From: Glycine soja
Taxonomy: Eukaryota > Streptophyta > Magnoliopsida > Fabales > Fabaceae
Direction: 5' to 3'
DNA length: 64,000 nt
NCBI RefSeq assembly: GCF_004193775.1
Contig: NC_041005.1
Span: 7,318,501 to 7,382,500, forward strand
Part shown: piece by piece, positions 41,665-52,623 of the stretch
How the letters are laid out: every line of letters begins with the position of its first letter
Position numbering within the stretch: position 1 is the stretch's first letter
Position numbers and translations under genes: made by a program
Notes under the pieces: model-generated
The model's database searches: none
The model's input: only the letters and a program-made list of their open reading frames with translations
Told to the model about the DNA's origin: nothing

Positions 41665-43043
41665 ATGAGGTACACTAGCCCCTGTATACACCAGAGGGCT
41701 CCGCATTCTGAACAATCCAAGGGTGTTCAAGGAGTTTGTGCAATGGTAGACGTTGAGAGGAATTCTTAACCAGCATCTGTTAAAAAATAAATAACAGAGG
41801 AAAGAGTTTCTCAGTAAAATGTTTGAACACGCATCTCATCAAAGGCTATCCTTGAGAGAGAGAACTTGGCCAAAAAAAAACCATAGTGCTACAAGACGCA
41901 AAACCTGACTAATGAATGTTTAGGAGGGAACTTGAGATCCACTTGTACGGTCCTGCAAATTTATATTGAATGTTTACAAATAGTTTTTCGATTATAAAAA
42001 AGACACCGAACGCGGAAAGCAGCATTGAAGTACAATAGATTCAGTAGCACTCTATTTGCTTCTTAAAAGATCACTCTTTTTAGAAGCACTTTTTTTTAAT
42101 TTTAAACAAACCGGCCAATAAAAAACAGAGTTTGTCCATGTTACTAATGCTAATTTATATTCAACTGCTTAGTGCTTACCTCCTGTAAGTATCAGAATGC
42201 TCTTTAGCTTCAAAAGGAGGGACTCCATAAAGAAATTCAGCACAGCACACCAAGGCTCCATATATCCACACTCGCATCATGTTCTGCACTAACCGCTATT
42301 GAAACCTCAAAAGTGTTTAGAAGAAATATTGGTGCCTCATCTATGGAGAGTAACATAAAAAGTATTTTGAAACAGTGGTTCATGTCACATAAGCATACCC
42401 ATCTCAGGTGGAAGATAATCCAGTGTGCCACACGTGGTTCGCCTATGATTGAATGTGTGCACCGACCACCCAAAGTCTGTTATTTTCAGTTCACCCTAAC
42501 AGTGAAAAGATATTGACATGATGATGAGTACAATGAGGACAACAAAAGGATTATATAAGAAACAACAGCCTAGGTATAGTAGATAACCTGTGCACCAGTA
42601 AGAAGGTTCTCTAGTTTAATATCTCTATGTATTACATGCTTTCCATGACAATAAATAAGGGTTCAGGTCAATGATGCAACATACTGCCTCAGTCACAAAA
42701 TAAATAAACATCAGCATGCTAATCTCAGAAGAATGTTCAAGTGGAACATTTAGTGTGTGTTTTGGAAGCAGTTGAATTCAACACAAATGAACGTTCAGAT
42801 CAAAGCTACCACATAGTTGCTTTGACATTTTTGCTTTGGAAAGTGAGATTTTCTTGTTCAATGTGGACAAAACGCATTCAAACACACTCTTTAAGCATGT
42901 AGCCTGGCAAACACAAGACAACTCCCTCAGGCATACACACATGACTAATCAATTGCACATTATATTTTACTAAAGTCAGATGTCGTTTCAGACTTTCAGT
43001 ATTTACTTGCTGCTTTAATATCTCATTACAATTGTGTAGAAAA

Positions 43044-43915
43044 TGTAGAAGCATATATGATATGAAGTTTTGATGATGCCAAAGATAAGTGTTTCTCAAA
43101 TTTGATCCAAGTCAAGAATTCAGAAAATAACTCCCAAGAGTCACAACTTTTTAGAAAATACCTCCCAAGAGTCACAACTCTTCAAATAACTCCTAAGAGT
43201 CCCAACTCTTTAGAAAATAACTCCCAAGAGTCACAACTCTTCAGAAAATAACTTCCAAGAGTTACAACTCTTCAGAAAATAACTCTCAAGAGTCACATCT
43301 GTTCAAGAGATTTTTGAATGGTCATCAAAGACCTATAAATAGGTGACTTGGGACACGAAATTCCTAAGAAAGTTTTTCTGAACTGAAATGTCTTATCCTC
43401 TCAAAAATATTCCTTGGTCAAACACTTGTATATTCAATAAGGAATCTTGATTGATCTTTAATTGGAATATCCTTCTCTTAAAGAGAGAAACTTCTTCTTC
43501 TTCTTATTCAAGGGAAATTGTTTAAGAGACCGATGGTCTCTTAAGTTGTAAGGATTTATGAACATAAGGAAAATGTTGTTCCTGTGTGGTTCAGACTTTG
43601 TAAAAGACATTTTACAAGATAGTGGAAATCTCAAGCGGGTTGCTTGGGGACTGGATGTAGGCACAGGGCGTGGCCAAACCAGTATAAAAACTGAGTTTGC
43701 ATTCTCTCTTCCCTTAAACTTCTTTTATTTATTGCTATTTATCTTTTGCTTTAAAGAAGTTTATTTTAAATTGTCTTTTGAGTAATTCATATTAAGGGTG
43801 CATTGTTAATCCAAAAAAAAAAGAGTGAAACTTTTAATTGGGGAATACTTTTTGTATCTTAATTCAATCCCCCCCCTCCCTCTTTCTTAAGATAACTGAG
43901 GTCACTTGTCTAATA
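43044..43915 (+). mobile_element. Solo LTR inside the Aurora pseudogene (copy 1)
   Basis: An 872-base insertion beginning TGTAGAAGCATAT and ending GTCTAATA. The flanks carry the duplication GAAAA at 43039-43043 and 43916-43920. It shares a backbone with copy 2 at 45118-46147: ttttgatgatg near the left end, cctataaataggtgacttggg, aatgtcttatcctctcaaaa, tgttcctgtgtg, and ggatgtaggcac near the right. The tandem repeat at 43115-43300 lies within it. The cctataaatagg stretch could be the LTR promoter. Confidence 0.82.
43115..43300 (+). repeat. Tandem repeat of about 31-base units
   Basis: About six imperfect units run head to tail, each with a form of aataactcccaagagtcac followed by aactcttcagaa. 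Individual units carry substitutions and small length changes. Copy 2 of the same LTR lacks this array, so it expanded after the two LTRs diverged. Confidence 0.88.
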
Positions 43916-45117
43916 GAAAAAAATTACATCAGCCAGCAATGGGTTTTTATAATTCACAAACAATGGTATTTAGGTAAAAGAAATAACCAGAGCTGTTGTA
44001 TGATATATACTTACAGTAGTTGTATGCCTTTCACTAAAATATTTGCATTTCTGCAACTCCTTGTAAATTTCACCTTTGGGTACATACTCTAAAATCAAAT
44101 AAACTCGTTTCTGCAGCAAAGTTATTTCACAGAAAATGTAAATAGCAGTGAATTTAACCTTCTTTGGCGATCTCAGCATAAACAAGAAATATATTTGATC
44201 ATAAAGTATCCATAAAGGTGCAAGATGTGGGGATGTCGGAGATGACTACATTTCAACTTCACGTCGAAGTTGATGCACAAGTTGAGATTGTTGCAAATGG
44301 CACTTAAAGAGTACTTTCAAAGCAACAATCTAACTAGTCTGTATGAAGACTAAATTTCAATTTCACAATAAAATGAACACATATGAAAACAAGGTGAAGA
44401 AAAACCATCAGTACAAATCAACAACAATGGTCATGTCTCGTGTAATGCAATGGCTCTTATCCTAAACCAACAATACCAAAAACCCATTACGTTAAGACAC
44501 GTTAAATGCTCTTGTATTGCATCTCTAACACACATACGTAAACAATACAATGTCAGAAACCAACAACCCTAAAAAACTTGAGGTGTTTCACCTCAACAGT
44601 TTCTCATTCAAACCATCAATGTGAAATTTATGAGGATAAATAATATTTCATATAAATCTTGCTAATGCAATTGAGAATAGCACAAACTTTTCCCCAAAAC
44701 AAATTTAAAAAGAAGGGAATGAAATAATCCATAGAAATTAGGAACTATGAATGATGAGAAAATCCTCGAGTAATTGAAAACTCACACTCCTTTCTCTGGC
44801 CAAATTTTCCCTTTCTGAGAGGTTTTCCAATATCGAAATCGTTAAGCATCCACCTTCTTTGCTCCGCAGTGGAACCCGAAACCTCTGAAGATGCCTACCA
44901 AAACAGACCACAAAACAATGAGAACATATCACCAAATTTTGATGCCGATTAATTCCACACACAAGCAAAAAAAAAAGTTTAATTTCGAGCAACAACTCTC
45001 TTCAAATTGAACCTCTGAGGTTTCAGCCAATTTGTTAGGAAAAAAGAAAAGGAAGAAAGCAAATTAAAATTGAAGAATGCAATACAAATAAATTTTAGAG
45101 AAGGGGAAATGGAAACC

Positions 45118-46147
45118 TGTGAATGTATGTATACATGATTTTGATGATGTCAAAGAAGAATCTAACAAGCCTGCTTCAAATGATAAGCATTTGCTTCAAG
45201 AATAATTCAAGATTGCTTCAACAAACAAAGCCTTGTTTCAAGATTCACTAAAAACCAAGTCTTGCCTTAAAACAAAGTGCTTTCAAGACATGCAAGACTC
45301 TGGTAATCGATTACCAGGAAGTGTAATTGATTACCAGAAGACAGGGTTGAGAAATAGCTGTTGAAAAAGGTTTTGAATTTGAATTTTCAACATGTAATCG
45401 ATTATCATATGTCTATAATCGATTACTAGAAACGAAACTTTTGAAATTCAAATTCAAAAGTCATGACCCTTCAAATTATAACTGTGTAATCGATTACACA
45501 AATATTGTAATCGATTACCAGTGGAGAATTTTCATAAAATCTGCCAACAATCACATCTTTTCATTGGATTTGTGAATGGTCATCAAAGGCCTATAAATAG
45601 GTGACTTGGGCATGAATTCAATAGAGAGTTTTGCTTGGCAAAAATGTCTTATCCTCTCAAAAGACAATGAGAGAGATTCCAAAAGAACTTTATTGTCAAA
45701 TGCTCTCTCAAAAGAAATCCTTGACCAAACACTTGCAAAATCTATAAGGATTCTTACATGATCTTCATTGTAATATTCTTCTCTTGAAGAGAGATTTCTT
45801 CTTCCATTCTTCTTATTCAATGAGATTGGCTAGGGGACAGCGAGTCTCTTGTTGTAAAGCATCTGAACACAAGAGATGAGTTGTCCCTGTGTGATTTAGA
45901 CTTTGTAAAGGATTTTACAAAGATAGTGAAAATTTCAAATGGGTTGTTTGAGTACTGGACGTAGGCACGGGAAGTGGCCGAACCAGTATAAAATTGTGTT
46001 TGCATTCTCTCTTTCCTTATCTTATTTATTTTGTTGCAATCAATTGTGTCTTGCTTGTTTAAAGAACATTGTTAAATTGATTATTGTTGTTTTTTATGCA
46101 TTATAAGTCTATCCCTCTTAAGATTATTGAGGCCACAAGGTCTAACA
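45118..46147 (+). mobile_element. Solo LTR inside the Aurora pseudogene (copy 2), with TAATCGATTAC palindromes
   Basis: A 1030-base insertion beginning TGTGAATGTATG and ending GTCTAACA. The flanks are AAACC at 45113-45117 and AAATC at 46148-46152, a duplication with one mismatch. Between 45300 and 45520 the palindromic motif GTAATCGATTAC and its variants occur six times. Its right two-thirds is homologous to copy 1, including cctataaataggtgacttggg at 45589-45609. It carries no coding domain. It lies in the first intron of the broken Aurora gene, close to the first-exon donor. Confidence 0.85.
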
Positions 46148-46200
46148 AAATCGTGTGGTGTTGGAGTTCAGGTTGAGTCTCTATTGCGATGGCCATGATG

Positions 46201-46970
46201 GATGGAGGGAAAGAAACTTGAAAGGCTGTGTTGTGTTTTGAAATACACAAATTCGCGTTTGTTTAAAGTGATTTCTTTGTTCAGCGGTCGAATAACGGAT
46301 AATCCCGCTTTCTATGCCCTTTTCAAATTCTTTTTTTCTTTTCTTGCTTTCCAAAAAAAATAATCATGACCGTTATCAATCATTTTCTTTAAATTCTTTC
46401 AAATTTGAAATTATTTTTTTTAGTTTTGAAATATGTAAAATGGTCTTTTTTTTAAGTGAGTAAAATAGAAAATAAAAAATTCATAATTTTTTACAGTTTT
46501 ACTCATAATTTGATTTTTTAATTTATACTTTAAAGTATGATTTTGTGGTGGTTTGAAATTATTAAAATCAAGTCAATAAAAAAATTTAAAAAGTTTTTAG
46601 AGCAATTAATGGATTTTTTATTTTATTTTTTGTACTGACTTGATTATAAAAAATCTTAACTACCAAGTGTACTTTAAAATGTAAAATATAAAATCAAATT
46701 TTGATAGTAAAAAATTGTCATAAATTATGATTTTTTTTATTCCATACTTAATTCGTGTTATGCAAAATGATTAAAAAAATATTTTGTGAATTTTAAGAAT
46801 TAAAAAAATAATTTTAAATTTAAAAGACTAAAAAAATAACTCAATTTTAAAGGATTAAAAATATATTTAAACCTAAAAATATTTTTGCTTTATTTTTTAA
46901 TTAATACCTTAAAGGACATGTTAACATTTGTCTTTTTTCTATACTCGGAGAGATCCTAATGAATACATAG
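46201..46970. other. AT-rich intergenic DNA
   Basis: 5' flank of the Aurora pseudogene, followed by A- and T-rich sequence. No gene or clear repeat unit is seen. The part just above 46200 still resembles the 5' flank of the intact Aurora copy (cggtcgaataacggat near 46284 and near 57039). Confidence 0.5.
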
Positions 46971-47977
46971 TGTACAGTAAATGATAAAGTAATAAGACTA
47001 TTAGTCAATATAAGACTTGTAGAATGGGTCTAACCACATTGGATCATTTTTTTAATATCCATAATTATTTCATTTCATTTTTTTTGCTATTATGGCACAA
47101 TGGATGAGTGTTAGGGACGTAGGGTCACCTCTGCAACGCTATCGAGTGGGTGATGCTAGGTGCACCAGCTTTATTGCTTATGCACCCAACATTTTTTGTT
47201 AAATCCAAAATTACCCTATGATTGATCCATATGATTTGTACGAATGAACTTGATCCGTAAGTATAATTTAAACATACGGATAAACTTGATCCGTATGACT
47301 CATACGGGTCATATTGATCCGTACAAACCATACAGATCAACTTGATCCGTGCAGTAAACATTAACTATGCATCTTTCACTTTATGGTATTTATTATACCC
47401 ACTGTTTTAATCATGCATGTTTTTTAGCTGCTAAAAATAAATGTAGCTTCCCGAATAACAGTTCACACTTAAGAGTACACAAAACATAAAGAAAGGGAGA
47501 TAATTTTCAGCAATGGACAGTTTGTGTTTGTCACGTTAATATTAGTTGGTATCAAATTGTAGTAATTCTAAAGCTTTTCACTGGAACTTAAATAATGGAG
47601 TAACCACTATCTGTTCAAATGTTTCGAACTAAATCTTTTCTCGTGACATTAGTAACAGTAAGTACTGTTGTGAACTTTGGTAAAACCTTATGGCTTTGAA
47701 ATAGGGTAGTTTTCATTCCTTTGATATTTTATAATAATAAATTAATAACAAACAAAAATTTCAAGAATGAAAACCAGAGCCTAGTGTCTGGCTTTACCTG
47801 GCGTGATGGGTTTGATTAGATTAGGTGAATCCCACAAAAGTTAAACAAGAAAAAAGAAAAAAAAATGAAATGAAATAATTATGGGTATTAAAAAATGATC
47901 TAGTGTGATTAGGTCCAATTGTACAAGTCTTACATTGATAAAAAATCTTATTACTTTACCATTACCAAATACTGCAC
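46971..47977. mobile_element. Non-autonomous element with inverted repeats of about 110 bases
   Basis: The left arm (46971 to about 47087) starts tgtacagtaaatgataaag. The right arm, read on the other strand from 47977, starts tgtgcagtatttggtaatg. Both continue with aaagtaataaga, aagacttgta, ggatcat or agatcat, and ccataattatttcatttcat. I could not find a clear target duplication, so the superfamily is not assigned. The interior holds a cluster of TTGATCCGTA-type motifs at 47215-47350. No transposase is seen. Confidence 0.78.
47215..47350. repeat. Cluster of TTGATCCGTA motifs in both orientations
   Basis: Within about 135 bases the motif cttgatccgta or a close variant occurs at least four times on the plus strand. 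Inverted forms (tacggat, atacgggtcat, tacagatcaa) lie between, so the stretch could fold into hairpins. It sits inside the inverted-repeat element at 46971-47977. Confidence 0.65.
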
Positions 47978-48714
47978 AGATTTACTTTAGAGGATTTGCA
48001 CTCCATCTTAATCTTAAGGTTTAATGTCACTTTTCATTCATTTATTTTGTTTTAGTACATTAAATTTAAAAAGTTGATTAAACAAACGTTTACAAATTCT
48101 TTACCATGAAATTCTGTGCTTTGGAAAGAAAGAAAGTAAAAACACAGCTCACCCCTTAATAACTAACTATTCTAGTTTCAGGAATTACATAGACATTAGC
48201 CATATGTTTGAAGACACTAATCAGCTAGTAACTTAATATAGGATTTTAAAAGGCACCAATAAGCTATTTAAAGAAAATTAAACAAAACCAGTAAAGCATA
48301 GGACCCTCATAATTGAAAACAAACACAAAAAAATATTTTAAAGTTTGAACTGTGATTACGCTCGTTCATTCGCATATGCATGCATCAGTGAAGAAAAACA
48401 AATATATTCTCATTCTTAAATCAGTAGGTTTGATCAGAGTTTGGAGAAAAAACCAAGGTATACATCCAGAGAACATTCAACTGTAGTGTAGGTCATAACA
48501 GCATATCGGCAGATCACTCTCATAGATATTGAATTCCAACAGCCGCATCTTCAACAAGTTACAACAAAATATACAAACGATCAAGCAGCTAGCACACAAT
48601 TTCAAAAGTGAAAGATTAAGTCCAATTGCCCGTATGTTCGTGCCCAAGTTCGACCTCTGTACCATGCTGTTTATACCCATGAGGCATTCTTGGAAAGGAA
48701 TACCTTCTTATCAC
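47978..48714. other. Intergenic DNA and 3' flank of PTAC6
   Basis: No gene recognised. The right part should hold the 3' untranslated region of the minus-strand PTAC6 gene. The short frames around 48477-48729 overlap that region and show no motif. Confidence 0.5.
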
Positions 48715-51700
48715 TCAAAACCAATTTGAAATGCTGAAGTCTCTTAGCTTTCTAAGATGTCTCTCCATTTCTTCTCTGCTATTCTCCCACTCTTGTTTTT
48801 CTATGACAGTCGTTGGATCCTCTTTTTCACTCTGCAAATAAGATGGCATATCAGAGGTGTAATTGTAATGTAAAGATAAATAAGAAGTGATTCAAGAAAG
48901 AAATAGTCACCGCATGTATTATTTTGAAGGAGCTCCCACGATCAGATATAACAAGCAAGTCACTCCTTCTATCTCTTGTTCTCCCTCCAGGAGCTGTTAC
49001 CTACAGAAGGCAATTGATGATAATTGATTAGTGTAAATATTAACTTTACAGATGACAAGTCAAGAATGCCTGACAATTATCCATATTAATTAATAACACC
49101 TGCCTTACAAAAATAAGCCTGGATGGGGTGAGGGTGGGAGGAGAGAAGAAAAAAAAGATTCCCTTGTTTATGAGAAAACCATACTTATGCACTTGTAAGC
49201 TACATGTGCAAGAGCCATGCAATGCAAAGAAATTCAATCAGGGTAACAAGTTCTAAGTTCTAAAATATCAACTTGAATTATCTAGTTTTGGATGGATTCT
49301 TTTGTTTTCTTTAAGACAGTAAAACGCAAAGCAAGGTCATTTCCAGAAACAATTAATACAGCCATCAGTTTTCAGAGACATTCTTCAAAAATAGTTTAAC
49401 ATAGATGGAAACTTTTTGACATAAAAAATTCTAAATTACATACAATAAATGATGTATAGCCTATAAAATTGGAAAAGCCATCTGAAATCACCCTGCTTAA
49501 TTGTAGTATGAGAAATCATATAGCAATCAATATAACCAACACACAAAATCTCATGTATAAGCACAATATCCATCTCAACTCTCAATTAACAACTAGAAGT
49601 ATGCAGAGGTGGGAAAAAACAAGATTTCTGAGCTCACATCAGTAGTTTGGGACCTAACTCACCAAAGATCTAAGATAGGCTTTGATACCATCTTATAACT
49701 CAACCCCAAAAAACTTGCTTATAAAGTGAGAACTGCTCAAACTTTATAACAATTACATTGGTCATATTTCTAATCGATATGGGATTTCAACACGTCTATG
49801 TATATAGAAAAGAACCATTCAACTCAGAACTTGGCATGAATCCAATAAATTAAACCAGAGCTTTTTGTTTCTTCTGAACATCATGTGGTGGTATTTTCCA
49901 GGATTTTAACTAAGATTCTAGAGCTTTATGCAAGAACATTAAGTTTAAGCAAAAGTGCACTTCTATGAATACAATACAATGTCTAGCATTAACAAAGAAA
50001 TTGCTAAACAGTAAAACAATAAAGATAATCTAAATTCAAGGCCAGTGTTGTTAAATAGCAGCCATGGAGGAATGGCGTGGCAGATTTTTTGCCAACCGCC
50101 ATAGCCAATTTATGAAGGGAGGTCCGCCATGGCGGTGCCATAAGATGCAATGGCGTGTTTATATGACGGAATTTTGGCCTTCCACCATGTTCTGCCATCT
50201 GCCATTGATAACACTGTTGAAGGCTGAGAAAAATGACTATGGAAGACAAGTAGTTGCAACAGCCAGCAGAAAATATTCCAAAAGCAACTAGACTGAGAAT
50301 TAACAAACAATTTTTTTACCAAAACTTTGGCTCTGGTAATCGACTTGGTTTTGGAATCAATAACATAAATCTCTTCAAAATCAAGAACAAACTCAGGATC
50401 ACCCTTCCTTCGATTTTTGTAGTGTTTTGTCAAGTACACCTGTAACAGGAAAGAAGTCCAATGAGGGAGACATTTTAGCAAAGACCAAGAGCATCGTAGA
50501 ATTCCTAATCTAGGAGAATAGAGAGAAAGTAAGAATGAAAGTGAGGAGTGAAAATGATATTCATTAACCCAAGTGTCTGAAGTTTACAAGAAGCTTTTTG
50601 TAGACAGTTCTGTTAGAGAGTATAACAGCTGTCATCTAACTGTCACTAACTAAACTAATAGCTGTCAACAGCTGTTAGGTAACTAACTTAACTAAGTGAG
50701 TCTGCAGTTGAATAACTGCAGCTCTTTACAATACTCTAATAGAGCATCATTTCAGTAACTATGTTAATTTTTTTTTCCAATGCTTGGACTTATTGCTACA
50801 AATTTATTAATAAAATTTCCTCTACTACAATATTTATATGGAAAGATGCAAGAAACAACTACCATCTTCAAGGAGAAGGGGGAAAAAATCCCCACATAGT
50901 CAAAGCCAGATCATAAATTTTCACGGCTTGTAGTTGTAGCAGGTATTTATGCATAAAAGTAGGAATCTCCAGAGGAATTAAGACGAATAGAACGATATTT
51001 ACCAGCCTCATTAATTCATATCTTGTTCAATCATCTAATATTCCTAAAACCTTGCCTTTCAACACAAACTCCAACTAAAATGAAGCAAGGAAGTTATATA
51101 TATCTGTCAATGTTTTAACTCAACTAGCAATATGGACCGTCATCTCCCGAATTAAACGTGGCATGTCAAGCATACCCGTTGTAGTTATTCAATACAAAGA
51201 TGCACAAATTGAGTTCCATCCCTTCTTGCCGTATAAGCCCACTAAATCACTCCCTTCAATCATATAATCTGATCCATTGTCCTAATTCCTAAAGCACAAC
51301 AAAGAAACCAACATATACTTCCAAACACTAGTTATTGATTCCATTTTTTCAGTGAGTAATATTCGTGAAGAAGGACTAGATTCATAAAAACAATTAATCA
51401 GTCAGAATGCTCCTAGGCCCAGAGGAAGATACTTCACTAGGTTCACTGGTAATTGATCAATCTCATGCATATGGCAGCACTAACTCCTCCAATCTCAGCC
51501 TAATATTACATAGAAGTGTGAAACAACCTTTTTGAGGCAAATAACTCAAGTAAAGCTCATTGTCCGGCTGGATTCCATAAGAGGACTGTTCACTGTTCAG
51601 TAATATTTCACAACTCTGGAGACAAACTCTAAAGTGTGCAATCTTTCAAGAAGTCACATTTACTCTTCCTTTAATAAGTATCCATCATCTTAAATCCCCA

Positions 51701-52623
51701 ATTTTCATTAAAATTGTAAGAAGCACATTAACTGTATAATTCACATATTACTTACAACCTCAAACAGATCAAGCTGGCCATACCTTGAGGATCTCCCTCT
51801 CAGTTTTATACAGAGGATCTCGAGGCGCATCAATAGGTGGCTCTGTCACATTGTAGCTTCCATAATCACTCTGCGCACATCTAATGTACTACACATTTGG
51901 CCAAAAAGACGGTATCCATTAAATACTATAGAGTTTTGTAATAATGAATTACTTATCTAAATGAAGTGAAACTTACCTTCTGCGGCATTGGAGCGAGAAC
52001 CTTGGGAATTGAATAAACATCTGTATCCGGAGGAGTAACATACATCTACGAACGAACAAAGATTCAAAACTCAACGGTGAAAAGTTGAACAAAGAAAATA
52101 AGAGGTATGCATGGATTCGAAGCGTGGTATTATTAGGGTTAGAAACCTCTCTGAAATCGTAGACATCGTTGTCGGGGTCGGGGGGCTTGCGAATGAAGAA
52201 GTCGCAATCGACCAGGCAGATCTTGTGGAACTCGTCCTCGTTGATTTTGTAGTCGAGGACTGTGTCGGAGTCCCAGCCCTGCGTGGACACGAAGCTCTTG
52301 CTCTCGACGACGGCGATGTTGTCATCGGCGGCGGAGGCGGCGGCGGCGGCGGGGACGAGGGGGTCGTACTCGATGTCAAAGTCCTTCTTGTTGTCGAGCT
52401 CCTCCATTTCGTCCTCGTCCATCTCGTAGTGGTCGGGGCCGCCGCCGTCGCCGTCGTCATCGTCGGCGCGGGTTAAGTGTCGAGGAGACCTCAAAGGAGG
52501 GCGCAGGAGAAGGGAGGGGTTGTTAAAGAGTGGTTTGTGTCTGAAGAAGGAGCGAGGTGGGTGGGGATTGAGAGAAGAGAGGAGGAAGAAGAAAGTAGAG
52601 GTAGTGGGAGCAGTAGTCATCAT
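48715..52623 (-). CDS. PTAC6: Plastid transcriptionally active protein 6 (PTAC6/PAP8)
   Basis: An accessory protein of the plastid-encoded RNA polymerase complex, needed for chloroplast gene expression and greening in Arabidopsis. Exons from high to low: 52147-52623, 51977-52045, 51784-51888, 50320-50439, 48911-49000 and 48715-48831, joining in frame to 325 residues, the usual length. The N-terminus (MMTTAPTTSTFFF, Ser/Thr/Arg-rich, few acids) looks like a chloroplast transit peptide. Then come the acidic DDDDGDGGG stretch, NKKDFDIEYDPL, FVSTQGWDSDTVLDYKINED, DCDFFIRKPPDPDNDVYDFR, MYVTPPDTDVYSIPKVLAPM, TEPPIDAPRDPLYKTEREIL, EEIYVIDSKTKSITRAKVL and the end LRKLRDFSISNWF. These match the PTAC6 family closely in my memory. 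Two adjacent ATGs open the frame, and I use the first. Intron 4 contains a small hAT-like MITE. Confidence 0.94.
50043..50216. mobile_element. hAT-like MITE in PTAC6 intron 4
   Basis: A 174-base element. The left end CAGTGTTGTTAAATAGC pairs with the right end, whose complement is CAGTGTTATCAATGGC. Flanking 8-base duplications are TTCAAGGC at 50035-50042 and TTGAAGGC at 50217-50224, one mismatch. An 8-base duplication and CAGTG-type ends fit the hAT superfamily. The interior is rich in gccat/atggc and can fold back on itself. It encodes nothing recognisable. Confidence 0.85.

Larger units (their letters stand above)
41665..46200 (-). pseudogene. Aurora kinase pseudogene, tandem duplicate of the gene at 54658-56913
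   Basis: All nine exons of the intact Aurora gene have counterparts here in the same order and strand: last exon about 41668-41775, then 41904-41952, 42180-42292, 42395-42492, 42590-42685, 44010-44113, 44195-44330, 44783-44895, and the first exon at about 46160-46192. It cannot encode a kinase. A codon CGA has become TGA at 42663-42665. Exon 2 lacks about 14 bases across the glycine loop. The penultimate exon lacks about 25 bases. The acceptor before VESVEHDA is lost. Exon 3 has a one-base deletion near its donor. Two LTR insertions (43044-43915, 45118-46147) lie in introns. Intron DNA also matches the intact copy, so the duplication was at DNA level, not by retroposition. Confidence 0.93.

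Noticed and set aside
43115..43300. A CRISPR-like array
   Set aside because: Units are adjacent and imperfect with no unique spacers, in a plant LTR. It is an ordinary tandem repeat.
45551..46005. Two minus-strand open frames of 62-89 codons
   Set aside because: They lie wholly within solo LTR copy 2 and have no retroelement or host protein motif.
41665..46200. A second functional Aurora kinase
   Set aside because: Nonsense change at 42663-42665, deletions in the glycine-loop exon and penultimate exon, and a lost acceptor rule out a normal kinase.
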